NCBI GenBank assembly: GCA_958298945.1
Contig: OY282605.1
Coordinates: forward strand, 23,662,811 to 23,726,810
DNA from: Atherix ibis
Taxonomy: Eukaryota > Arthropoda > Insecta > Diptera > Athericidae
Direction: 5' to 3'
DNA length: 64,000 nucleotides
In this document: positions 44,309 to 55,360 of the stretch, piece after piece
Numbering within the stretch: the first letter of the stretch is position 1
Layout: every line of letters starts with the position of its first letter
Made by a program: the position numbers and the translations under genes
Notes under the pieces: model-generated
What the model was told of the DNA's origin: nothing
Seen by the model: only the letters and a program-made list of their open reading frames with translations
Database searches by the model: none

Positions 44309-45095
44309 CGATCTATGTCAAAAGTATCATGAATTTTGTGGTTTTTCAAATATTATTTATTTATTCATAAATATCTATTTTGTCCCCTTCAAAGTAATCC
44401 CAACCAGATCTTATACACTTATGCCAAAGTTTTTCCCAATCCTCGAAGACTTCAAAAAAATCATTTTTTATGATCTTGTTCAGATTTCTTTTCTTGTTTC
44501 CGAAACTGAAGAGCCCCGAGAGATGGGGCTCTTCAGTTTCGGAAACAAGAAAAAGTCACAGGGCTCTTTAGTTTCGGAAACAAGAAAAAAGGATTGCTTC
44601 GCGCAACTTGCGCATAACTTGCAGGTAATGTCTCTTATTGATCGTTCTACCCTGTTGAAAGAATTCATGATGCACCACACCCCTGCAAGCGAAGAACGCT
44701 GTAAGCAAAACCTTTACATTCGACCGTACTTGACGCGCTTTTTTCGGTCTTGGTTGTTGCGGAAGCATCTATTGGGATGTTTGAGCTTTGGCTTCCACGT
44801 CATAACTATAAACCCATAATTCGTCGTCACCAGTTATGACCCTTTGGCGCAAATTTGGGTCGTCGCGGACAGAGTCCAACAGGTCCTTAGCAATGTTAAT
44901 GCGATGCTGTTTTTGGTCGAAAATGGGCAAAAATCGAAGACGAGCCAACACGTGCAAGCAAAGCAGCTGTCAAAAATTAACTGAACATTTAAAATGGCCG
45001 AACTTGTCGGCATAAGTGAGAGACATGAGTACCAACATAATGCCAAAAAAAAGTTGAAAATCAAATATACGTTATCCGCGGAAATTCAAAAAATT
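44309..45095 (-). mobile_element. DD34D mariner, rearranged, N-terminally deleted
   Basis: The left side is the normal 3' end (complement of the GGCATAAGTGTATAAGATCT stretch). The right side is the 5' UTR with GACAGCTGCTTTGCTTGCAC in complement. The 5' UTR joins the [20 protein letters not shown] segment at the same position as in the 17218 and 25740 copies. The catalytic region is readable (TGDDELWVYSYDV, VFFACRGVVHHEFFQQGR) but the second- and third-Asp segments are missing. In their place lies a hairpin plus a repeated KLKSP-encoding piece (44493-44585). TIRs are degenerate. Confidence 0.85.
44493..44549. repeat. 25-bp-arm perfect hairpin inside the mariner
   Basis: CTTGTTTCCGAAACTGAAGA... 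(25 bp), a 7-nt loop, then its exact complement. A third, slightly diverged copy of the arm follows at about 44562-44585. The repeated piece encodes the LFPKLKSP part of the transposase. Confidence 0.95.
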
Positions 45096-47122
45096 TTTTT
45101 CGTCATCTTTTATATATCGAGAGCCTCTTTACACTCATACATATAGAAAATATCTGAAATTTTGAAGAAAAATCAATTTGTCCAATTTTCTTTTGCGAAT
45201 TTTAAAACTGAATTCAACCCTCAGTTTAAATTAATATAAAAAAAAAACTTAAAAGTATTTTCATATTTAAATAAGATTATTTGCTAATATCTCCATTAAA
45301 TGTGAATTTCAAAATCGTATTTATACTTTATCAATTGCACAAAAACAATTGCTAAAAAATATAAAAATAAAAACTTTTACTTTCTATTCAATTTTCTCTC
45401 TATTGAATTGTCAAGGCCAATAATACTGGTAAGAAAAATGTTAAAAGATATTTTTTACTCTTTTTTTAAAAATAATCTATTAAATTACAAAGCTTTCGAC
45501 TAAAATGACCATCAAATTATTGCCAATAGAAGGACAAGAAAAAAAACTATTTCAAGGTGCACTCTTTCGCAATTATTTGGAATGAACTCAAATCAGATGG
45601 TGAACGTAGAGATTGATAATAGTTGAACTGTTTACATTTGATAGAAAGAGATGACTGCTCTAAACTATGCATTATGACCATATTCCGGTCGTTAGTTTAA
45701 TCAAATATTCACATCACGTATTATCTACTTTGTTTAGTATGTCAGTCAGTGTCCCCTTACATTTTGTTAGTCTCGTATCGTCTGCCATTCTCACGATGAT
45801 CGCATATCAATTCTTCTAAATAACCGAAAAGTGCAAATTACCAATTGCACCGGCAATAATATGTGATGTAATGGAATTTATGTAATTATTATCATCAGAA
45901 ATGATCACGGTAATAATAACGCATTTTAAGAAGAAACAGAAAATAAACCATTATTACGTCGCCATCTGTTAACAAAGTAAAGAACTTGCGTAATTGAACT
46001 TGACACCAAAAAGCTTCCTTCCACTTTGCACTAAAAGGTTGTCAAGGTGAAAAAATTATTGTTTGGTTTTCTTTCTGTTCGTCTATTTCTACATCTTTCG
46101 ATGGTGAAGATTTTTCAACATTTTCTATTTTATTTATTTTAGTTTTTTTCTTCTTCTTCAAATTATTAACAGCCGCACCCAAAAAAAAAATCACTAAAAT
46201 GTATTCATGAGATTTGTAGGGATTTTTCTGAACGGATTTTTGAATAATTAAAAAGAGAAAACATTTGCCAATAAATGACAGATTATTAAGAGCACAACAT
46301 TGGATAACAAAATTAGTCAAAACACTTTGTTTTTCTTTATTGCAAAAGTGCCCCTTTCAGTTGAGCAGTTATTACTGAATGTATATTAAATGCCTTTAAA
46401 ATAAACAGAAAATGTCATTTTACTTCTTTTTTTAAAAATTATTTAAATTTAATACAAATAATTTGGATTACAAAAAACCAAGAACGAAAATACAAATAAA
46501 AAAATTGATAAAAATCTTGTTTTAGTTGCTGTGCCTGACATCTATTTTTCTACTTATCGAACTAAAAACCAAATTTTTGATCAGCGGAGCATTGTTTTCC
46601 TTGAATTTGTATTTTTAACATATCAAATGTAAATAAACATTTCGTGCGGGCGATTTTTTTAAATTAGTATTGTATTTTTTGTCCTATAAAAAGTATAGTT
46701 TTTTTAAAAGTAAGTATTAATTTATAAATACTAAGTTTAATAATTTAATTAAATTAAAAAATATTTACAGTAAATGAAGTGATCAGTTAAAAAGTGTGTT
46801 AGTTATGCGGAAATTAAAAATTAGTGAATTTCATTTTTCAGGTGATTTATTGGTGAAAACTAATTATATATTTGAGTAAAGATCAAAGTAGTCTATCATT
46901 TAACTAATTTTAATTACATTTCGAGTGCTCCAAATGCTTAAAAAGTAAACCGACGATAAGTTGTGATCAGATTGACGTGTCAATGGCGGTCGTCTGATTA
47001 CTTTCCGATGGAGGGTTTTATATTTTCACATATTTAAAAATCTATCATTTTCATATATGTATAAATATAAATCAATATATGTTGCTTGCTTTGATTAAGA
47101 AATAATATGAATTAATTTCTTA
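45096..47122. other. AT-rich intergenic sequence
   Basis: No recognised gene. One ATG-started frame on the - strand (46042-46320) is listed separately. Confidence 0.5.
46042..46320 (-). CDS. possible small membrane protein ORF, 92 codons, unassigned
   Basis: An ATG-started frame. It has a hydrophobic stretch (EYILVIFFLGAAV, about residues 44-56), a Lys-rich stop-transfer-like run, and a charged hydrophilic tail (NVEKSSPSKDVEIDEQKENQ), a layout seen in small single-pass membrane proteins. I know of no matching family. AT-rich DNA easily yields such frames, so this is a weak call. Confidence 0.22.
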   Translation of the reverse strand: MTNFVIQCCALNNLSFIGKCFLFLIIQKSVQKNPYKSHEYILVIFFLGAAVNNLKKKKKTKINKIENVEKSSPSKDVEIDEQKENQTIIFSP

Positions 47123-48198
47123 CCAGGTGTATAAGCTTAAATCCGCTGTATGGTCATAGATGGCGTGAGTGAGCGCATTACGCTACCATGGTCACGCCAT
47201 ACTTTTTTTTTATGAGTTTGACATCCGTCAACATTAATCAGTGCACATTGTCAGCAATTTCGTGCAACAACATACATTTATCCTTTGGTAATCATGTCTA
47301 GTTTTGTGCCAGAAAAAGAACATATTCGGGAAGCTTTGCTTTTCTGCTTCAATTTGAAGAAATCGGCTGCCGAATCGCATCGAATGCTTTTGGAGGCCTA
47401 TGATGACAGTGCTTAATCGGAAACAACCAGCCATTTCCATGCGTCTGCGTACCATGGGGAAGATTAAAAAGATCGGAAAATGGGTGCCTCATGAATTGAA
47501 CGATAGACAGATAGAGAGACGCCAAAACACATGCGAAATCTTGCTCGCCAGACCAAAAAGAAAGTCGTTCCTGCATCGGATTGTGACAGGCGATGAAAAG
47601 TGGATATATATCGAGAATCCTAAACTCAAGAAATTGTGGGTTGATCCCGGCCAACCATCAACATCCTCCACAAGAGCAAATCGCTTCGGACGGAAGACGA
47701 TGCTGTGCGTTTGGTGGGATCAGCAGGGTATCGTGTACAATGAGATCTTGAAACCTGGTGAAACTGTCAATGCCCACCACTACCACGAACAATTGATCAA
47801 ATTGCACCGTGCTCTGCGTGAAAAAATTACGGATTATCAAGAAAGACATGACAAGCTGATTTTGCTACACAACAACGCACCATCGCACACGTCAAAAATA
47901 GTCAGAAGCTACTTGGAGACACTCAACTGGGAGGTCCTACCCCACCCCGCTTATTCACGAGACCTGACCTCTTCCGACTACCACCTGTTTTCGTCGATGG
48001 GACACGCGCTCGCTGAGCAGCACTTCGATTCTTACGAAGACGTCCGAAAATGGCTTGATGAGTGGTTTGCCTCGAAAGAGAAGGAATTTTTTTGGCGTGA
48101 TATCAACAAATTGCCCGAGAGATGGGAAAAATATACTTTGAATAAATTTGTTTTTACTTTCTATGAAAAACACATGGGATTGAAGCTTATACACCTGG
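47123..48198 (+). mobile_element. Mos1-like (mauritiana subfamily) mariner, best preserved copy
   Basis: Ends CCAGGTGTATAAGCTTAAAT and its complement, with TA at both sides (47121-47122, 48199-48200); 1076 bp. The start [20 protein letters not shown] at 47294 reads to a stop near 47416. There an internal deletion of roughly 0.2 kb removed the end of the first and most of the second DNA-binding helix region. The catalytic domain is one open frame (47400-48206): [21 protein letters not shown] (first Asp), LLHNNAPSH and SSDYHLFSSMGHALAE (third Asp). At 47871-47873 the codon for the second catalytic Asp is AAC (Asn). Inactive by deletion and by this substitution. Confidence 0.95.
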
Positions 48199-48206
48199 TA
48201 TCATGA
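47400..48206 (+). pseudogene. mariner transposase catalytic-domain ORF (268 codons), Asp-to-Asn at second catalytic site
   Basis: An open frame without stops from the deletion junction through the 3' TIR, carrying the whole DDD/RNase H-like domain. It keeps the WVPHEL and YSRDLTSSDYHLF motifs, but residue 158 is Asn where mariner transposases need Asp. The last roughly 30 residues (NKFVFTFYEKHMGLKLIHLV) come from altered 3' sequence and the TIR. There is no host promoter or splice signal to suggest domestication, so by default it is a young dead transposase. Confidence 0.85.
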
Positions 48207-48355
48207 AAATTAAGTATTGTAGAAGTTCTGTTTCATGTTATGAAATTAAAACTTTTATATGAAAATAAATGAATTTGCAGCAAAATAAAAACTGCTTTAT
48301 TAGGATTTTCTAATTCTTAATTAATTAAATTTAATAACCAGTGCAGTTATGTACT

Positions 48356-48715
48356 AATTTTAAAAAACTTCGACTATTTTTTTTAAAAAAAGTGCGTCAA
48401 AACACTATGAAGAAATATAAAATTGCCCCTATCCGAAATCGACGCCTTTCGGCTATGTGCACGCATGAGTAGCTGAAAGGTTGTATTCCGTTTTGTGGCT
48501 TCAACTTTGTGCTTTAATTGTCTATCAATATGAATTAATAATTTTAAAAAACTTCGACTTTTATTTTTTTTAAAAAGTGCGCCAAAACACTATGAAGAAA
48601 TATCAAATTGCCCCTATCCGAAATCGACGCCTTTCAGCTATGTGCACGCATGAGTAGCTGAAAGGTTGTATTTCGTTTTGTGACTTCAACTTGAGGCTTC
48701 AATTCTCTATCCTTA
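48356..48715 (+). repeat. two direct tandem copies of a 184-bp unit with internal hairpin
   Basis: The units share AAAACTTCGAC, GCCAAAACACTATGAAGAAA and GAAATCGACGCCTTTC. Each contains CCTTTCAGCTA...TAGCTGAAAGG, an 11-bp-arm inverted repeat around GTGCACGCATGAG. Confidence 0.92.
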
Positions 48716-50025
48716 TACTCCACCAAAATCTAAGTGACTGACTCTTAAACTGGAATTAAAATGGAGAAAAATTTGAAAATCAAAAGTAAAAGGCGACCAG
48801 CACATTTTGCGCTGATGAAATAGTGTTTTTATTTTTCTGTGACTAAAAAGAGACCCTGACAATTTTTATACTGAACATATTGAGATCATGTGGAATTTAA
48901 AGAATTATATTTTTTTTTCGCATTTTATATTCATTGATAATAAACATCTGCAAACTAAAATTTGTCAGCAAAAAAAAAATAAACGAAAAAAATTAAGCTC
49001 CAAATTGACGAAATTATTATTTTTGATGGCGTAATTCAACTACAAAATTAATTTCTCCGCCTTTTTTGTTTTGTTTTAGGATTTTCTTATGTGCAAAAAT
49101 TTATATTAACTATCTGCGCTCATAAATTGTATCCAAATTATTTCTAATAAAAAAAAACAAATACCAAACAATAAAATTTATTTATTTTATAAATCAAGAA
49201 TAATCAAACTTTAAATAGAAAATTTCTTTTCTTAAATATTTAAATTAATTTTAGTTTTTTTTTATCGTTGTTAAAAATTATTAATAAAAATAAATGTTTT
49301 TGCATTTTTATTAAATGTTCAAGTATTTTTTTTAAATTAAGCTCAAGAAAATTGTGTAAATAAAAACATAATAATTTTAGATGATTTTCTACACTTGATT
49401 TTTCGACTATAATAACATTTTTCTGATAATAGAATTTTTTTATATTTACGGATTCGGTATGCCAATGGTGTAAAAAAAAAACATATTATACGGTTTTATA
49501 ATCGCCAATGATTTATTGATTCCCCTTTGATTTATTGCCCTATTTTTATGCTAAAACTATTTAATATACAATATTTGATAAAAATAGGAACAGAAAACGA
49601 ACAGCTTTAATTATAGTGAATGGTAAAATTTATTGCGTGCATTTATTAAAATTGGTGAACTTTGTCCATTTTCGAACTGAATTAATAAGTATTCATATTA
49701 GAATATGTAAATTGATGTATTTTGAATTGGCAAAATCAATTTTTTTATTTTTAAATATTTTAAAAGTAAATTTACAAATTATCATTTTCTAAATAGTTTA
49801 ATTAACCATGTTACAAAAACAGATTTATTCATTCGGCGGTTTTAAAAGTACAGTCATGCTATTTGACAGGTTTCAATAATATATTTTTATTTTGGGGTCA
49901 TTTTTGTATAGATTAAGGTATGCCATTTTAGATTATGTATCGAATCGCTATTAAACGAGGTATTAAAATTATTTTAAAAAAATTCTACAACTCTGATTCT
50001 GCCAAAGCCAAGTTTTGTGCATAAT
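48716..50025. other. AT-rich spacer, nothing recognised
   Basis: No supported gene or repeat. Confidence 0.5.
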
Positions 50026-50350
50026 TTTCTTCCACGATGAGATTCATTTCGCACTCGATAGATGCGTTAAATAAGCAAAATTTCAATATATAGGGCTCTG
50101 AAAACCTACAAGTGACTATCCGAAAGCCTTTCTATCTTCGAAAAGTTTCTGTATGGTATGCATTTTAGATTAGAGGTGTCATTACCCCGTATTTGTTTGA
50201 AGGTTAAAAAGAAGAGACGTTTACCGTCAATTCTGAACTGTACGGTTTTCTAATAAACAAATTTCTTTCGATCGGAACTTAAAGATTTTCATATAGACTA
50301 TATGTGATTATAATAAGACAATGTCAATTTGACCCCAAGATCGTGAGATT
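50026..50350 (+). mobile_element. Tc1/mariner core relic that leads into the satellite
   Basis: The + strand reads DEIHFALDRCVK at 50038, a GSENL-like box, a VWYAF.IRGVITPYLFEG stretch near 50155-50205, and TVNSEL. Then comes a DYM.L..D trace at 50297-50323, in which stops stand at the expected Trp and Gln codons of the MWFQQD second-Asp motif. It fuses directly to NVNLTPRS.DLTPLDFF, a third-Asp motif. The roughly 35-40 codons normally between them are deleted. Confidence 0.75.
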
Positions 50351-51690
50351 TGACGCCGTTGGACTTTTTTCTATTAAGGCTTTACGGCGTTGGACTTTAT
50401 TTTCTAAGAGATAATATTAATACAGCTAATCTTTAAAGTTTATAGTATTTAAAAACCGATATTAGATAAGTAATGGACGATATGTAATCCAAAAAAGTCA
50501 TTAAACAATAATAATAATAATTAGAAAAAAAATTCTATGATGCGTAATTTTCATATTTGGTGATGTCAATTTAACCCCAAGATCGTGCGATTTGACGCCG
50601 TTGGACTCAGTCAAGTAATGAACGATTTATAATTAGAAAAACTCATCAAAAAATAATAATAATAATAATTAGAAAAAAAATTCTATGACGCGTAATTTCA
50701 ATATTTGGTGATGCCAATTTAACCCCAAGATCGTCCGATTTGACACCGTTGGACTCAGTCAAGTAATGGACGATTTTCAATCAGAAAAAGTCATCAAATA
50801 ATAATAATAATAATAATAATAATTAGGAAAAAAATCCTATGACGCGTAATTTTCATATTTGGTGATGTCAATTTCACCCCAAGATCGTGCGATTTGACGC
50901 CGTTGGACTCAGTCAAGCAATGAACGATTTACAATCAGAAAAAGTTATCAAATAATAATAATAATAATAATAATAATTAGGAAAAAATTCCTATAATACG
51001 TAATTTTGATATTTGATGATGTCAATTTGACCCCAAGATCGTGCAATTTGACACTGTTGGACTCAGTCAAGTAATGAACGATTTATAATCAGAAAAATTC
51101 ATCAAGTAATAATAAAAATAATAATAATAATTAGGAAAAAATTCCTATGACGCGTGATTTCGATATTTGGTAATGACAGTTTGATCCCAAGATCGTGCAA
51201 TTTGATGCCGTTGGACTCAGTCAAGCAATGAACGATTTACAATCAGAAAAAGTTATCAAATAATAATAATAATTGGAAAAAAATTTCTATGATGCGTAAT
51301 TTTCATATTTGGTGATGTCAATTTCACCCCAAGATCGTGCGATTTGACGCCGTTGGACTCAGTCAAGTAATGGACAATTTGCAATCATAAAAAGTCATCA
51401 ACTAAAAAAATAATAATAATAATAATAATAATTAGGAAAAAAATTTTATAATGCGTAATATTGATATTTGGTGATGTCAATTTGAACCAAGATCGTGCGA
51501 TTTGACGCCGTTGGACTCAGCCAAGTAATGAACGATTTATAATCAGAAAAACTCATCAAATAATAATAATAATTAGGAAAAAAATCCTATGACGCGTACT
51601 TTCGATATTTGGTGATGCCAATTTAACCCCAAGATCGTGCGATTTGACGCCGTTGGACTCAGTCAAATTATGGACAATTTGCTATCAGAC
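50320..51690 (+). repeat. ~153-bp satellite whose monomer carries a transposase motif
   Basis: CCCAAGATCGTGCGATTTGA recurs near 50574, 50724, 50878, 51031, 51186, 51332, 51486 and 51636, with an ancestral-like copy at 50333. Each unit has this block, a CAGTCAAGTAATGAACGATT segment, an (AAT)n run of variable length, and AGGAAAAAAATTCCTATGAC. The block translates as NLTPRSCDLTPLD, the third-Asp motif of the adjoining Tc1/mariner relic. Confidence 0.92.
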
Positions 51691-53235
51691 TAAGCTCTTT
51701 ATACATAGTTTCTTACATATTCAAGCAAAAAAAAAAATTATTAAGGCATGACTGTCAGTAACTGTCATTATGTTGCGACAGTTGGTAAAGTCCACTACTC
51801 TCCATAGTAATGAAACCGCCCTCTTAGAAAAGAGACCCCATAATGATGATCAAGGATTTGGGCGCCATTAATTTCAGTCACTGCAAAGTTTATTTGTTCA
51901 ACTCAAGTAACATTAGTACTGAAATGTATATTTTAAGCGTCATGACAGAAAAGACTATTTTGTCGAATAAAGAAATTAAAGTAGAAATGGAAAGGAAAAC
52001 TGTTTTTTTTCGGGAATTAGCGTAGGACCATGCTTCAGTGGGAGCTCTTGGATAAGAATTAGCGTATACCATGCCTCAAAGCAACGACTCCTTGGATGGT
52101 AGTCCAGTACGCTAACGACTGCCCTACCAGGTCGACCTAATGGAGAATATTTGATTTGAATAAATCAATTGTAACACTCTGATTTAAACGTCCCTATTTT
52201 ACTCAAAAAACGCCATGAACTTTTTCGACACCGTGAACTTCTTTATTTTATGTTTTGGTTGTTATGTTTTGGTACACTCCTCAGGAATTGAGCATGCAAA
52301 TAACTTATAAAATTTTTAAACTTATTTATTAATCAATAAAATACTTTTACTGGATTATAATGATTAATGTTTACAAATATATACTACCATCTAACGAGTA
52401 ATGAATTTAAATTAATATTCATAATATAAATTATTAGGTGAAAATATTTTTGATAACTTCCGTTTCATCAATATTAATGAGCACTCGTATATGATTCAAG
52501 CTAGTTACGTATAAATTAGCTAATCATTTTTATATACCGATTAACTTATAATTTGGATATTTCCTGTTAATATGCAAGAATGGTTGCGATTTCTCCATTA
52601 AATTAGCTTTCGATTTTATTATATACGAATGTATTTGCATTCAAATATTTTCACTTGATTACCACATCGCTTCATAATTGCAGCGAATATTAGACAGCCC
52701 TAGACCCATGTCATAAGACCCTACATACAAACAGACCAGTTGTTTATAGAAATTACGAATGTGTATATCACTGTGCCTGTAAAGTGATAAGAGAGGTTCT
52801 GCATAATGCCACTAGATGCTGAAATATCTTCGAAATTTAAAGCGTGTTCGAAATTGATTGCGTTTAATATGCGCCATATTTAATTATGAACGAATAATGT
52901 TGTTGTTGTTGTTTTTTTTTTAAATTTTAATCAGACGTATTTTTGAATAGTTTTATTTGCAACGATTCAATGTTTTGTTTTGAAAATATTTTCACTAAAA
53001 ACAGATAGAAAATAAACTTTTAAAAGTTATTTTTGGAAAATATTTCATTAAAAATAATTTGCAGTGCATTAAATTCTCAATAGATGGTAGTAGTAGTGTA
53101 AGAATAGTATATGATGAATTTTCATTGATTTCTATATGGGATGTGGCATAAAAAGTATAGGATATGGTCTCCAGAAAGCTTGTATGCTAGTTCCGCTCAG
53201 ACGTATAGGACCGATTCCGGTAACTACACATATGC
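51691..53235. other. intergenic, nothing recognised
   Basis: AT-rich except for 51830-52140. Open frames of 60 codons there show no motif. Confidence 0.5.
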
Positions 53236-53720
53236 GACCCTATAGAGTGAAGTTGTGTTTTTTAGTGTGTTCCGAAAAGTCGAACAGTGAAATTTGAAAC
53301 AAGGATTTGCTATTAAAGTTGGCGTTAAGCTTGATGGATTGGCGTGCTTGATATACAAAAAGTTGTTACGAACCAATAAGGACTATTCCTTATTAAAAAC
53401 ATAAGTTTTTCGATGACATAAAGCGTTTTTGGAAATCCTAAAAGCAGAGAGACCCTTAACAAACAAAAACTGATGAAAATGTTGAATTTTTCAAGGATTT
53501 CGTCATGAAAAGGACTTATTTTTATAAAAAAAAGTCTCTGATAGGTTCAGGAAAAGGGTTCTTCGCATCAGATCGGATATTGCAGACATTTGGATGACAA
53601 CCCATGATTTTCCTGACCCACCCTCTTCCCCTTCCCCTCCTCTCTCCCCATTTTCCCAAAAGAACTACTTTAAAAAAGATGACATTTTTGTACAAAAATA
53701 AAATGGAGTTGTTGAAAAAA
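53236..53720 (+). mobile_element. old mariner relic, 'SKTDENV' family
   Basis: Traces include AGTGAAATTTGAAACAAGGA at 53285, KVVTNQ.GLFLIKN near 53360, and CAAAAACTGATGAAAATGTT at 53465 (KTDENV position). The tail TCTGATAGGTTCAG at 53536 is shared with 43.1 kb, and CCCAAAAGAACTA (53655) with 43.35 kb. Confidence 0.55.
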
Positions 53721-55135
53721 AATCAACCTCGAATAATATTTCCCTATCTGACGTTAAGGTGTTAGTAGTTCAGGAAAATGATTATGGTGGCGTTGCAATA
53801 AAACGAGGCAAAAAGCGGCCTGGCCTGAGGTACCTGAGACACTACCTGCTATTAGAAATTCATTATTATATGCACATGTGCCCCAAATTAAAAACCTTAT
53901 CAAATTATTTTGTATGTGACAATATAAAAGGGCGATAAAAATAAAGCCCACAAAATTTTTTTTGCAAATAATCTTCTAAAAATTGAAAAACAAAAATATG
54001 AAAAATTCGCTTTTCTGATATGTACAAGTACTTTTAGATAAAATAAAAAAAATTGAAGCACTAAATTTTTATGTTTGCGTTTATTTTACTATTTTCAATT
54101 GTTCAAAATTCATTCTCAAGATTAGATAAAATATTAAATATTAAATGTTTACACTTTAGATAAGGTAAAAACCGATTTGAAAATGAATTTAAATCGTGTA
54201 TATTAGTTAGGCAGTTTTGATGTTACCTAAAGAGAAACTGTCGTGATTAGCTGTCTTGATAAAAACATCATTTATTATTGAGTTGGTTTTCGATTTGCCA
54301 AATATTCTATTAATAAATAAATTTTTATTATTTATCTATCTTTTCAATAAAATATTTTTATCAATACTTCACTTATTTAGTAGATTAAATTATCAAAAAA
54401 AAAAATTATATAATATTTACCAAAATCAAAAATCGCATGTTTCTACAAATATTTATATTGCATAATGTACTTAAAATTATAAACATTTATTTACGAAAGA
54501 AATCTTTCTAAGTACATTATTCAATAATGTTAAAGATTTTATTTATATTTTTTTTTCCTGCAAATAAACATATTTTTGAGACCTCTTCAAACACATTTGT
54601 TTTGTTCAAAAGATTCGTTTTTAGAGGCTCCTCCTTATGAAGTTTGAGTTAATTTTTTAAGGCAAAATTAAGGATTTTTTTTAAATATAAAATTTATAAT
54701 TTTTACCAAAAGAATGTTTTGATAAAATTTAAATGGTTTAAGTAATTTTTTTTTTAATTTCAAGGCTTTTTTTATTTTTTGATAAAAAATTTAAATCAAA
54801 AATTTGCCGTGAAAGATATTTTTTTTCTAAAAATTTGTACAAAAATTTACCTTATTTGAAAAAAAGAATTTAACAATTTTTTTTTTGTTAGAAAAAAAAT
54901 AAAATAAATAAAATTAACACCAGGTAGGTCCCCTTCAAAAAAGGTATGAAGAGGAATTAATTGGATTCCCCATCATGAAAACAATGGAATATTGCTTCTT
55001 GAATAACCACCTCAATGTAAGAGATTAGAAATCTTTGAAGGAAAACCTCTGGCCAATTTCAAATTTTTCCACATGTTTTCTGAGCCAGCCAATATTCTTT
55101 ACTGAGTTAATGGTTTTTTTTTTGGAATTTTTTCA
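53721..55135. other. AT-rich spacer, nothing recognised
   Basis: No supported gene or repeat. Confidence 0.5.
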
Positions 55136-55360
55136 AGGGCACTCCACCGGGCAAGGACAAGGTATCTTTCAAAACGATTATGGAGGCTCTTTGGCGTTTC
55201 ACATAAGAGTGGAGACCCTAATATTTGCAACATTTGAAAAGTTGCCACTGTTGTTCCTGTACTAAAAACGACATCTTTCTCGACCTTTGACTAACAGTTA
55301 CAGACCAATTTTGGAAACGATATTAACTTATAGACTTAACCAGATTCTTGCAAATAAAAT
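55136..55360 (+). mobile_element. short Jockey-like reverse transcriptase fragment
   Basis: The + strand has ALWRFT near 55184, a CCSCTKN trace corresponding to the VVPVLKN motif near 55245, and LTVTDQF/NSYRPI near 55290 across two frames, the pattern upstream of RT domain 1. Much decayed. Confidence 0.45.
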
